Assembly: GCF_042651965.1 (NCBI RefSeq)
Contig: NZ_JBHSDY010000010.1
Coordinates: 62,001 to 126,000, forward strand
DNA from: Castellaniella hirudinis
GTDB taxonomy: Bacteria > Pseudomonadota > Gammaproteobacteria > Burkholderiales > Burkholderiaceae_B
Direction: 5' to 3'
Length of the DNA: 64,000 nucleotides
The first letter of the stretch is position 1; every line of letters begins with the position of its first letter. The notes under the pieces are model-generated. The model made no database searches and was not told where the DNA came from. It saw only the letters and a list, made by a program, of their open reading frames with translations. The translations under genes were made by a program, and so were the position numbers. Positions 16,428-24,911 of the stretch are shown here, piece after piece.

Positions 16428-17933
16428 ATGCAGAAGGAACCCCCCCAGCAGGCCGCAGCGCAGCCGTCGAGCGACGCACCGGCCTGGCAGCCCGTGCGCA
16501 GGATATGCAAGGGTTCAGGGGGAGGCACCTCGCCCCAGGTCGAAAAGGCGCTGGCCGAGGTCCGCTCGAAGATCTACCCCCGCTCGGTCCAGGGGTCTTT
16601 CGCGCGCATCCGCGTGCTGATGGTGTTCCTCACCCAGCTGATCTTCTACGGCCTGCCCTGGATCGAATGGAACGGCCGTCAGGCCGTGCTGTTCGACCTG
16701 GGCGCGCGTAAGTTCTATCTGTTCGGCATGGTGCTGTGGCCCCAGGACGTGATCTACCTGGCGGTGCTGCTGGTGCTGTCGGCCTTTGCCCTGTTCCTGT
16801 TCACGGCCATGGCGGGGCGCCTGTTCTGCGGCTACGCCTGTCCGCAAACGGTGTATACCGAACTGTTCATGTGGATCGAGACCAGGGTCGAGGGCGACCG
16901 CCTGGCCCGCATCCGCCTGGACGAGCAGCCCTGGACGGCCCGCAAATTGCGCCTCAAGGCCACCAAACATTTCCTGTGGGTGGTCCTGGCCTTGTGGACG
17001 GGCTACACCTTCATCGGCTATTTTGCGCCGATCCGCGAACTGGGCGCGCACCTGATGGCCTTCAATCTGGGACCCTGGCAGTGGTTCTGGATGCTGTTCT
17101 ATGCCTTTGCCACCTGGGGCAACGCCGGGTTCATGCGCGAAGCCGTCTGCAAATACATGTGCCCCTACGCACGCTTCCAGAGCGTGATGGTGGATGACGA
17201 CACCTTCGTCGTGACCTATGACCACGTGCGCGGCGAACCGCGCGGCGGGCGCTCGCGCAAGATCGACCACAAGGAAGCCGGCATGGGCGACTGCGTGGAC
17301 TGCAGCCTGTGCGTGCAGGTCTGCCCGACCGGCATCGACATTCGCGACGGCTTGCAATACATGTGCATCGGTTGCGGCGCCTGCGTGGATGCCTGCGACA
17401 CGGTGATGGACAAGATGGGCTACGAGCGTGGCCTGATCCGCTACACCTCGGGCAATGCCATCACCCAACGGCTGACTCAGCCGCAGGTGCGCCGCCGCAT
17501 GCTGCGTCCTCGCGTGCTGGCCTATACGGCCCTGCTGGGGGCCATCGCGATTGCATTCGTGTTCTCGCTGGCCACGCGCACCACCTTGCGGGTGGACGTG
17601 ATCCGCGATCGGGGCGCCTTGGGGCGCGAGGTGGCCGGCGGCCTGATCGAGAACGTCTACCGGCTGCAGATCATCAATTCGGCTGAAAGCGCGATCGAAC
17701 TGGATCTGAACGCCACGGGCGTGCCCGGCCTGATTCTGCAGACCGCCGACCATGGCGACACCCGGGTCCATGTGGACGGCTCGGCCAACCGGCTGGTGCC
17801 GGTGGTGTTGCGGGCGCCGGCTGACGGACTCAAACCGGGGCTGTACGATATCCAGTTCGTGACGACCGGCGCGCGGGATTCCGGCGAAGCGGCCTCGGTG
17901 ATCGAGCAATCCAGCTTCTACGTACCGAACTAA
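16428..17933 (+). CDS. ccoG: cytochrome c oxidase accessory protein CcoG (FixG)
   Basis: 501 residues. It is a polyferredoxin-type membrane protein with about five helices, a CGYACPQTVYTE motif near 139 and a ferredoxin domain CVDCSLCVQVCP plus CIGCGACVDACD near 288-325, binding two 4Fe-4S clusters. A C-terminal Ig-like periplasmic domain (about 390-500) follows. CcoG reduces copper(II) for cbb3 assembly in studied bacteria. GAGGA precedes ATG 16428; ccoH follows 12 bases after the stop. Confidence 0.95.
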   Translation: MQKEPPQQAAAQPSSDAPAWQPVRRICKGSGGGTSPQVEKALAEVRSKIYPRSVQGSFARIRVLMVFLTQLIFYGLPWIEWNGRQAVLFDLGARKFYLFGMVLWPQDVIYLAVLLVLSAFALFLFTAMAGRLFCGYACPQTVYTELFMWIETRVEGDRLARIRLDEQPWTARKLRLKATKHFLWVVLALWTGYTFIGYFAPIRELGAHLMAFNLGPWQWFWMLFYAFATWGNAGFMREAVCKYMCPYARFQSVMVDDDTFVVTYDHVRGEPRGGRSRKIDHKEAGMGDCVDCSLCVQVCPTGIDIRDGLQYMCIGCGACVDACDTVMDKMGYERGLIRYTSGNAITQRLTQPQVRRRMLRPRVLAYTALLGAIAIAFVFSLATRTTLRVDVIRDRGALGREVAGGLIENVYRLQIINSAESAIELDLNATGVPGLILQTADHGDTRVHVDGSANRLVPVVLRAPADGLKPGLYDIQFVTTGARDSGEAASVIEQSSFYVPN

Positions 17934-17945
17934 GAGGAAAACCAC

Positions 17946-18170
17946 ATGACATCGAAGACTCGGGACACCTCCATGTTGTCTGAAGGCCGCCCCTGGTGGC
18001 GGCACCGCTGGCCCTGGCTGCTGATCCTGGGCCCCGCCGTGGCGGTGGTCGGCTGCGTGATCACCATCGTGCTGGCATTCCAGTCTTACGGGGATCAGGC
18101 TATCATCGACGGCGGGGCCCGGCAGGGTCTGGTCGTGGCTGCACCCGCGGCTTCGACGGCGCCGCGTTGA
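17946..18170 (+). CDS. ccoH: short CcoH/FixH-like membrane protein
   Basis: 74 residues: one membrane helix (WPWLLILGPAVAVVGCVITI) after a WWRHRWPW start, then AFQSYGDQAIIDGGARQGL, which replaces the usual acidic DDYYKKGL motif of FixH. Classical FixH has about 150 residues with a periplasmic domain; here only the anchor and the first turn remain, as in other short betaproteobacterial forms. Its place after ccoG supports the call. Confidence 0.75.
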   Translation: MTSKTRDTSMLSEGRPWWRHRWPWLLILGPAVAVVGCVITIVLAFQSYGDQAIIDGGARQGLVVAAPAASTAPR

Positions 18171-18201
18171 ATTTCACTGTTTACGTTACAGGAGACAGGC
18201 T

Positions 18202-18453
18202 TTGCACGCACGCAATCTGATGTGGATCCTGTGGCCGTCCTTCCTGATGGCAGGGGCCGCGAGCGCGGTCGTGTTCGCACTGGTCGATCCCCTGGATGTC
18301 ATGTTCCTGGGGCACCTGCAGGCCGGCCGTATGACGGTGTATACCGTAGGCTTCTTCATTTTCTGGGTCATGGCCGCCCTGTCCAGCGCGCTGACGCTGC
18401 GCATCGCCCCGCGCGGGGTCGAACTGGACGAATTCGGCGACCCGGTGGAATAA
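18202..18453 (+). CDS. small membrane protein at the end of the cco operon
   Basis: 83 residues from a TTG at 18202 with CAGGAG seven bases upstream. Two membrane helices are predicted (LMWILWPSFLMAGAASAVVF and TVGFFIFWVMAALSSALTL), with a hydrophilic acidic end (DEFGDPVE). I do not recognise a named family. The position directly after ccoH suggests a role in oxidase assembly or regulation. The next gene (fnr) is convergent. Confidence 0.7.
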   Translation: MHARNLMWILWPSFLMAGAASAVVFALVDPLDVMFLGHLQAGRMTVYTVGFFIFWVMAALSSALTLRIAPRGVELDEFGDPVE

Positions 18454-18480
18454 GAACAGGTCGAGGCATCCCTCCACCTC

Positions 18481-18596
18481 GCGCCTTGCAAGGCGCTCCG
18501 ATTCGCCAGGCATGGAGCCGTCCGCAGGGACTGCTCCATGTCCGGGCTTATCCCCGAGGGCGCGCGTTTTGCCTTGGGGCGGCCCGGCGGTAAAAA
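18481..18596. repeat. dispersed intergenic repeat, copy 2 (full form with terminator module)
   Basis: Hairpin 1 is gcgccttgcaaggcgc (18481-18496), the linker tccgattcgccaggc follows, hairpin 2 is catggagc...gctccatg (18511-18540), and the tail is tccgggcttatcccc. After gagggcgcgcg comes the terminator module 18567-18596 (tttt, gccttggggcggcccggc, then ggtaaaaa). The module recurs at 28973 and 44123; the hairpin part recurs at 11671. It sits between convergent genes and can serve as a two-way terminator. Confidence 0.7.
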
Positions 18597-18600
18597 GGGC

Positions 18601-19374
18601 TTAGTTGCAGTCCGTGCCTGACAGGGCCTGCAGGCCGGTCATGTCCAGGAGCTGGACTTCGCGCTGCTGGACCCGGATCAGTCCCTCGCGGGCGAAGCGC
18701 GAGAACAGCCGGCTGACGGTTTCCAGGGTCAGGCCCAGGAAATTGCCGATTTCTTCGCGGCTCATGCGCAGGATGAATTCGTAGGGCGAATAGCCCAGCA
18801 CCTGAAGACGCTGGGACAGGTTCAGCAGAAAGGCCGCCAGGCGCTGTTCGGAGCGCAGGCTGCCCAGCGCCAGCAGCAACTGGTGGGAGCGGCCGATTTC
18901 CTTGCTCATCAGGCGGCGCAACTGGCGCTGCAATGAAGGAATCTGGGGCGCCAACTGGTCCATTTCGTCCAGCCGGATAATGCAGACCTCGGTGTCTTCC
19001 AGGGCGATGGCATGGGACACCTGCTGCTCGCTCATCAGCCCGTCCAGGCCCAGGACTTCACCCGGCAGCAGAAAACCGGTGATCTGGACCTGGCCGTTGG
19101 CGTCCTCGATCTGGGTCTTGAGCGATCCGGAACGCAGACCGTAGACGGCTTCCGCGGCATCGCCCTGACGATACAGTGTGCCGCCCTTGGGCAAGCGGAT
19201 GCGTTCTTTGACCAGCTCGTCCATCTTGACCACATCTTGGCGCGTCATGCCCAGCGGCAGGCAGATGGCGTTGAGCATGCAGGTGGAACATCGCGTTGAC
19301 TCGGGCGCCACCGGAATGCGCCTGGGGGCGTTGGTCCTGCGGATCGTCCCGGAGGAAGGAGGGTCAGCCAGCAA
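18601..19374 (-). CDS. fnr: oxygen-sensing regulator FNR
   Basis: Up to 257 residues. The N-terminal cluster CSTCMLNAIC (C-X2-C-X5-C, near 29-38) plus a cysteine in EVCIIRL near 130 supply four ligands for an oxygen-labile 4Fe-4S cluster. A cyclic-nucleotide-type beta roll and a C-terminal helix-turn-helix follow (MSREEIGNFLGLTLETVSRL), with the E..SR recognition residues that read TTGAT. The start is uncertain: TTG 19374 is the longest and GTG 19311 is possible, since no ATG precedes the first cysteine. It is divergent from nirK, and FNR boxes precede the cco genes. Confidence 0.93.
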   Translation of the reverse strand: MLADPPSSGTIRRTNAPRRIPVAPESTRCSTCMLNAICLPLGMTRQDVVKMDELVKERIRLPKGGTLYRQGDAAEAVYGLRSGSLKTQIEDANGQVQITGFLLPGEVLGLDGLMSEQQVSHAIALEDTEVCIIRLDEMDQLAPQIPSLQRQLRRLMSKEIGRSHQLLLALGSLRSEQRLAAFLLNLSQRLQVLGYSPYEFILRMSREEIGNFLGLTLETVSRLFSRFAREGLIRVQQREVQLLDMTGLQALSGTDCN

Positions 19375-19560
19375 AATGAGAACCTGTCGAAAAAAAGCAT
19401 TGCAGGGAAAGGCCCCCGAGCTCGTAGGGGATTATAAGTTTTTTATCAGGACATTTGGCGTCTAGACTATTCTTTCCCGGGATTTGACGCTGTAACTTGA
19501 GGTTTGTCGTTTTTTGGCGGGGACTTTTTCATGAGGCGAAAGCGTGTGCCGTATAGTGAG

Positions 19561-19589
19561 TTGACATCAAAATTATCAACCTACATTAT
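19561..19589 (+). promoter_or_regulatory. nirK promoter with repeats in the spacer
   Basis: TTGACA (19561-19566), 17 bases, CATTAT (19584-19589): a consensus -35 and a 4/6 -10, 42 bases before the nirK ATG. The spacer holds the direct repeat ATCAA-aatt-ATCAA (19566-19579 region), a possible repressor site. No correctly spaced FNR box was found. The rest of the 257-bp fnr-nirK gap shows nothing else definite. Confidence 0.5.
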
Positions 19590-19631
19590 TTAACTGAAAA
19601 ATATTTTGCCGTCAAAAAAGCAGGGGAAATC

Positions 19632-21038
19632 ATGAGGTTCTTCGGACGACTGTTGAGTGGGATTGTAATGTGCGCGGCCAGCCTTGGCCTGGCCGGCCCG
19701 ACCTGGGCCGCCGATCATGCCGCTCATGGCGGCAGCCAATCGGTGACTTACAAGCCGGACGTGACCTTCACGCTGCGCACGTCGATCTCCGGCGGCAAGC
19801 TGGTGTTCATCGGCGAGCGCGGTGCGATCGCCGATCAGGTCAACCCGGACCTCAAGGTGCCCGAAGGGGCGGTGGTGCAGCTCAATCTGATCAATGATGA
19901 CGGCGCCACCCACGATATCGCGGTGCCGGACTTCAACGCTCATTCGGACCAGATCTCGGGCAAGAACGCGGCCACGGCCATCGTGTTCCGCGCAGCCAAG
20001 AACGGCACCTTCGAATACCTGTGCACCTTGCCGGGCCACAAGGCGGCGGGGATGGTCGGCAAGATCATCGTCGGCGAGCCGTCCCAGGAGGCCAAGGTCG
20101 AGGCGCCGCAGATCGCGCACGATCCCGCCATCGTCGGCACGCCGGTGGGCAAGCGCGCGCCGCAGAAGGTCACGGTGGACCTGCTGACCACAGAGGTCGA
20201 AGGCCGCCTGGGCGACAACAGCACCTACCGCTTCTGGACCTTCAACAACAAGGTGCCGGGGCCGTTCATCCGGGTGCGGGTCGGCGACTCGGTCACGGTC
20301 AACGTGACCAATGCCAAGGACAGCACGCACATCCACTCCGTGGACTTCCATGCGGTCACCGGGCCGGGCGGCGGCGCTGCCGTCACCCAGGTGCCGCCGG
20401 GCCAGACCAAGTCTTTCTCGTTCAAGGCGCTGCAGCCCGGTCTGTTCGTCTACCACTGCGCCACGCCGATGGTGGCCCAGCACATCACCAACGGCATGTA
20501 CGGCATGATCCTGGTCGAGCCCGAAGGCGGCCTGCCCAAGGTGGATCGCGAGTTCTACGTCATGCAGGGCGAGCTCTACACCGCCCAGGCGCACGGCGGC
20601 AGCGGCCTGCAGGAATTCTCGCTGGAAAAACTGCTGGCGGAAAACCCCGAGCACATGATGTTCAATGGCTCGATGGATGCGCTGACCAAGGTCTACAACA
20701 TGGAATCCCAGGTCGGGGATACGGTGCGGATCTTCTTTGGCGTCGGCGGTCCGAACCTGACCTCCAGCTTCCACGTCATCGGCGAGATCTTTGACCGCGT
20801 GTACGACCAGGCCTCATTGACCAGCAAGCCCCTGACCGACGTGCAGACCACGCTGGTGCCCCCGGGCGGGGCCACGATGGTGGAATTCAAGACCGAGTAT
20901 CCGGGCCGCTACCTGCTGGTGGACCACGCCCTGTCGCGGATGGAAAAAGGCCTGGCCGGCTTCCTGACGGTCAAGGGCAAGGCGGATCACACGATCTTCC
21001 ACAGCGACGAGCCGGTCGATCCGAACTCCGGGCATTGA
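19632..21038 (+). CDS. nirK: copper nitrite reductase with N-terminal cupredoxin domain
   Basis: 468 residues, about 100 more than two-domain NirK. A signal peptide (cleavage near TWA/AD, residue 26) sends it to the periplasm. Residues about 40-148 form an extra cupredoxin with all type 1 copper ligands (H94, C131, H136, M141). The NirK core follows: type 1 ligands H235, C276, H284, M289; type 2 ligands H240, H275 and the His in SSFHVIGE; catalytic D238. The C-to-H spacing of eight fits class II (AniA-like) enzymes. The fused domain is known from Hyphomicrobium denitrificans NirK and could deliver electrons internally. The product is nitric oxide, yet no nor genes lie nearby. Confidence 0.93.
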   Translation: MRFFGRLLSGIVMCAASLGLAGPTWAADHAAHGGSQSVTYKPDVTFTLRTSISGGKLVFIGERGAIADQVNPDLKVPEGAVVQLNLINDDGATHDIAVPDFNAHSDQISGKNAATAIVFRAAKNGTFEYLCTLPGHKAAGMVGKIIVGEPSQEAKVEAPQIAHDPAIVGTPVGKRAPQKVTVDLLTTEVEGRLGDNSTYRFWTFNNKVPGPFIRVRVGDSVTVNVTNAKDSTHIHSVDFHAVTGPGGGAAVTQVPPGQTKSFSFKALQPGLFVYHCATPMVAQHITNGMYGMILVEPEGGLPKVDREFYVMQGELYTAQAHGGSGLQEFSLEKLLAENPEHMMFNGSMDALTKVYNMESQVGDTVRIFFGVGGPNLTSSFHVIGEIFDRVYDQASLTSKPLTDVQTTLVPPGGATMVEFKTEYPGRYLLVDHALSRMEKGLAGFLTVKGKADHTIFHSDEPVDPNSGH

Positions 21039-23266
21039 TCCGGCTTGTCGGCGGTGGGCAGGAGCGTGCCGCCTGACTGCATCGTTTTCAGCAGTTCGGC
21101 GCAGCGGTCCGGGTCGACGGGGCGGGAATACCAGTACCCCTGGCCATAGTCGCAGCCGACTGCGCGCAGCAGTTCGTGTTGCGCTTGCGATTCGATGCCT
21201 TCGGCGATCACTTGCATGCCCAGGTGGTGGGCCATGGTGATGATGGCCTGGCACAAGGCCAGGTCTTCGGAGTCCGGGGCCAGGTGCCGGATGAAGCTCT
21301 GGTCGATCTTGATGTAATCGATGTCGAAGCTCTTGAGGTACGACACGGAGGAATATCCGGTCCCGAAATCATCCAGCGCCATCTTGAGGCCGGCCTCCTG
21401 GAAGGCCTGCCGCCGGATCCTGGTCTGGTCGTCGATTTCCATGAGCAGCCGCTCGGTGATTTCCAGCGTGATGGCGCTGCCCGGCAATCCCAGTTCGCGC
21501 AGCGTGTCCATCCAGGCCTGGGGGCGCAGCCCGTCGGACTTGAACTGGACGGGAGACACGTTCACGCTGATGTCGATCGTGGTGCCCAGGGTGTCGCGCC
21601 AGGCGGCGAGTTGCCGCGCCGCCTGGTGGAAGACGTGGTCGCCGAGGGCGACGATCAGGCCGGTGTCTTCTGCCAGGGGGATGAATTCCCCCGGGCTGAT
21701 CAGGCCGCGTTCCGGGTGATGCCAGCGCACCAGGGCCTCGGTCTTGTGCACGCGCCCCGACTGCATGTCCACGATCGGCTGGTATTGCAGGGCGAATTGC
21801 CCGGTTTCCAGGGCCGACTGCAGATCCTTGAGCAGATCGAGCCGTTTCTGTGCGCTGTCCCGCAGGGGAGCCGTGAACCGGCGGTATTGATTGCGGCCGC
21901 TGTGCTTGGCCTGGTACATGGCCAGGTCGGCATAATGCAGCAGGGTGTCGGCATCCGTCGCGTCGTCGGGGTAGAGGGCCACGCCGATGCTGCATGAAAT
22001 ATGCACCCTGCCGGCAGCAAGCGTGTAGGGCTGCGACAGCGACCGGATGATCTTGTCGCAGATCAGGTCGATGTCTTCCTGCCGCCTGATGTCCTGGATC
22101 AGGGCGGTGAACTCGTCACCGCCCAGGCGCGCGACCTTGTCGGATTCGCGCAGGCAGTTGTTCAGGCGCCGGGCGACCTGGCGCAGGACTTCGTCGCCGA
22201 TTTCGTGGCCGAAGGTGTCGTTGACTTCTTTGAACAGGTCCAGGTCCAGGAAAATCAGGGCGAAGGTCTGGTCAGACTGCTGTGCGCGCTTGATGCCGTT
22301 CTGCAGCGCTTCGAAGAAACGCTGGCGATTGGGCAGTTGGGTCAGGTAGTCGAAATGCGCCTTGCGCCAGATCAGCGCTTCTTTTTGCCTTTTTTCAGTG
22401 ACGTCGAAGAACTGGCCGATGCGGCCGTTGACGCTGCCGTCGTCGTTGAAGGTGGTATTGATCGTCAGGTATTCGATGAACTGCTCGCCGGATTTCCGGC
22501 GATTGACGATGTCGCCTTTCCATTGGCCGGTGGTTTGCAGGCTGTGCCACATGGCCTGATAGAACGTGACGGGGTGCGCTCCGGAGCTGACGACATTCAT
22601 GCGATTGCCGACGACCTCGGATTCCTCGTAGCCGGTGATGCGGGTAAAGGCGGGGTTGGTGTCCTGAACATAGCCATCGGCATCGGTCACGACCATGGCT
22701 TCGCTGGTGTGGTGGTAGACGAGGGCCGCGCGCTGCAGGGTCACCTGGGTCCGTTTCAGTGAGTCCCGGTCGGCCTCGAGTTCCCGGAGCAGTTGTTCGG
22801 TGCGGATGGCGGATTGGTTCAGCGCGAGCGCCAGCGCGCCCAGTTCGTCGTTGGCAAAGCCGTGCGCGCGGATGGCGTAATTGCCGTCGGCCAGCGCGGC
22901 GCCCAGACGTCCCAGGGCTTGAGTGGGACGCAGGACGCCGCGCAGGACGATCACTCCGGCCATCACCAGCAGCAGGATGTCGATCGTGAACAGGCCGTAG
23001 ACCACGTGCAGGGCGTGGCGCTGCGTGAAGCCGGCCTGTTCGATCACGCTGTGAAGCAGGATGTCCTGCAGCAGGGATTGGACGACGAGCAGATTGCCGA
23101 CGGCCAGCAGGCCGGCCAGGACGAACCCGAGGATGGACTTGCGCCATAGCGTATGCAGCCCGAGCGTCTCGACCCAGTGCCGCCTGGGTTCCGCCGGGGG
23201 GAGCGCGCCGCCGGTTTTTGACAGCGAGAGGGGCGTTTTGCCGGCTTCAGGCCGGTGGTCAGGCAT
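20987..23266 (-). CDS. membrane PAS-GGDEF-EAL c-di-GMP enzyme
   Basis: 759 residues from ATG 23266. Two membrane helices (ILGFVLAGLLAVGNLLVV and TIDILLLVMAGVIVL) are followed by HAMP at about 110-165, PAS at about 185-300, GGDEF near 420 with intact RLGGDEFTAL, and EAL near 500-745 with KTEALVRW and DDFGTGYSS. Both motifs are canonical, so it may make and break c-di-GMP. The open frame extends 101 codons further, but with AT-rich non-coding character. The last 52 bases overlap the end of nirK tail to tail. Confidence 0.93.
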   Translation of the reverse strand: MPDHRPEAGKTPLSLSKTGGALPPAEPRRHWVETLGLHTLWRKSILGFVLAGLLAVGNLLVVQSLLQDILLHSVIEQAGFTQRHALHVVYGLFTIDILLLVMAGVIVLRGVLRPTQALGRLGAALADGNYAIRAHGFANDELGALALALNQSAIRTEQLLRELEADRDSLKRTQVTLQRAALVYHHTSEAMVVTDADGYVQDTNPAFTRITGYEESEVVGNRMNVVSSGAHPVTFYQAMWHSLQTTGQWKGDIVNRRKSGEQFIEYLTINTTFNDDGSVNGRIGQFFDVTEKRQKEALIWRKAHFDYLTQLPNRQRFFEALQNGIKRAQQSDQTFALIFLDLDLFKEVNDTFGHEIGDEVLRQVARRLNNCLRESDKVARLGGDEFTALIQDIRRQEDIDLICDKIIRSLSQPYTLAAGRVHISCSIGVALYPDDATDADTLLHYADLAMYQAKHSGRNQYRRFTAPLRDSAQKRLDLLKDLQSALETGQFALQYQPIVDMQSGRVHKTEALVRWHHPERGLISPGEFIPLAEDTGLIVALGDHVFHQAARQLAAWRDTLGTTIDISVNVSPVQFKSDGLRPQAWMDTLRELGLPGSAITLEITERLLMEIDDQTRIRRQAFQEAGLKMALDDFGTGYSSVSYLKSFDIDYIKIDQSFIRHLAPDSEDLALCQAIITMAHHLGMQVIAEGIESQAQHELLRAVGCDYGQGYWYSRPVDPDRCAELLKTMQSGGTLLPTADKPDQCPEFGSTGSSLWKIV

Positions 23267-23672
23267 GATGCGGTTCCAGTGTGTGATCGGAATGCTGCGA
23301 TAGGTGAAATGTATCTTTTTATGAATGCCCGTTTGTTGAATATTGAAATTTTGATGATTTCGGTCAATTTTTTGAGGCGCCGCTGTCGGAATCCGAGGGC
23401 TCATCTGATGTTTTTCAGCCAATGAGAGCCGGCCGGCACGCAGGGGCGGACTGTGTGTTTTTTCTGAAAACACCCGGGCCGGCTTTGTGTTTTTTTCGAC
23501 TTTCAAGCCCTTGATAAAAAAGCGAAAAAAGGTGCTAGGATGTGCGCACAGGCTGGCGGAAAACCGCATTGTCCATTGCTGCTGCCGCGCAGGCTTCGGC
23601 CGCTGAACGGTTCCCGTGCCGGCTCAGGGGCTTCGCGCAAACGGCTGCGTGGCGACCGTGATGGAGACAGGC
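23267..23672 (+). promoter_or_regulatory. AT-rich intergenic region with candidate doeA promoter
   Basis: TTGATA (23511-23516) and an extended -10 TGcTAGGAT (TAGGAT 23536-23541) are separated by 19 bases, long but tolerable with the extended -10. The transcript would carry a leader of about 125 bases before doeA. A stem gtgtttt-ttctg-aaaacac lies near 23456. The rest of the gap, including the divergent promoter of the GGDEF-EAL gene, shows no recognisable site. Confidence 0.35.
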
Positions 23673-24893
23673 ATGCAGGCACACGCGTTGGTGTTGGACG
23701 ACGTCAAGGCAGACTCCGTCCGTCTGCCGTTCGACCGCGAGGAATACGCGCAGCGGCTGCAGCGCACCCGCCAGGCCATGGATGCTCGGGGCATCGACCT
23801 GCTGATCGTGACCGATCCCAGCAATATGAACTGGCTGACCGGTTATGACGGATGGTCGTTCTATACCCATCAATGCCTGCTGGTCAGCCTGGATCAGGAT
23901 CCGATCTGGTTCGGACGTGAAATGGACGGCAACGGCGCCCGTCGCACCGTCTACATGTCCGACGATCATATCGTCGGCTACCCCGATATCTACGTGCAGG
24001 CCGTCGATCTGCATCCGATGGATTATCTGTGCGCCGAACTCATCGCGGCGCGTCCGGCCTGGCAGGGCCGGATCGGCGTGGAAATGGACAACTACTATTT
24101 CAGCGCGGCCGCCTACGCGGCGCTGCAGCGCAACCTGCCCCAGACGGCCTGGGTGGACGCCACGGGCCTGGTGAATTGGCAGCGGGCCATCAAATCGCCG
24201 CGCGAAATCGAATACATGCGGGTCGCCGCCCGCATCGTCGAGCGCATGCACGCACACATCTTCGACATCATCCAGCCCGGCATGCGCAAGAACTACCTGG
24301 CCGCCCAGATCTACATGGCCGGTCTCGAAGGGGCCGACGGCTTCGGCGGCGACTATCCCGCCATCGTGCCCATGGTGCCCACGGGCAAGGACGCGACGGC
24401 GCCCCACCTGACCTGGACGGACGATCCGATCCCGTCGGACTCGGTGACGTTCTTCGAGATCGCGGGCTGCTACAAGCGCTACCACTGTCCGCAATCGCGC
24501 ACGGTGTATCTGGGGCGCCCCCCGGAAGACCTGCTGCGGGCCGAACGGGTCGTCGTCGACGGCATCGCCGCCGCGCTCGACAAGGCGCGCCCGGGCAATA
24601 CCTGCGAAGACGTGGCGCACGCCTTTCTCAACGTCCTGAATCGCGGCGGATTCAATAAAGCCAGCCGCTGCGGCTATTCGATCGGGGCCAGCTATCCCCC
24701 CGACTGGGGCGAGCGCACCATGAGTTTCCGCGCAGGCGACCGGTCGGTGCTGATGCCCGGCATGACCTTTCATTTCATGCCCGCGCTGTGGGAAAAGGAT
24801 TGGGGGCTGGAAATCACCGAGGCGATCCTGATCACCTCCGACGGGGCGGAGCCTTTGTGCCGGACGCCGCGCAAGCTGTTCGTCAAAGACTAG
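23673..24893 (+). CDS. doeA: ectoine hydrolase (DoeA/EutD)
   Basis: 406 residues from ATG 23673 (GGAGA five bases upstream; the open frame starts at 23616). It has the peptidase M24/creatinase fold: N-terminal domain to about 150 (LLIVTDPSNMNWLTGYDGWS), C-terminal pita-bread domain after it. DoeA opens the ectoine ring to N-acetyl-diaminobutyrate. The metal ligands of true M24 peptidases are partly replaced, as expected for DoeA. doeB and the DoeX-type regulator follow immediately, which secures the call. Confidence 0.92.
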   Translation: MQAHALVLDDVKADSVRLPFDREEYAQRLQRTRQAMDARGIDLLIVTDPSNMNWLTGYDGWSFYTHQCLLVSLDQDPIWFGREMDGNGARRTVYMSDDHIVGYPDIYVQAVDLHPMDYLCAELIAARPAWQGRIGVEMDNYYFSAAAYAALQRNLPQTAWVDATGLVNWQRAIKSPREIEYMRVAARIVERMHAHIFDIIQPGMRKNYLAAQIYMAGLEGADGFGGDYPAIVPMVPTGKDATAPHLTWTDDPIPSDSVTFFEIAGCYKRYHCPQSRTVYLGRPPEDLLRAERVVVDGIAAALDKARPGNTCEDVAHAFLNVLNRGGFNKASRCGYSIGASYPPDWGERTMSFRAGDRSVLMPGMTFHFMPALWEKDWGLEITEAILITSDGAEPLCRTPRKLFVKD

Positions 24894-24911
24894 CGTCCTG
24901 CCTGGCTGATC

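Noticed and set aside
19561..19579. FNR box at the nirK promoter
   Set aside because: TTGAC and ATCAA half-sites are present but 9 bases apart instead of 4; kept only as a promoter with spacer repeats.
23267..23569. 101-residue extension of the GGDEF-EAL protein
   Set aside because: AT-rich, K/F-rich and unlike the family; the ATG at 23266 precedes the first membrane helix at a normal distance.
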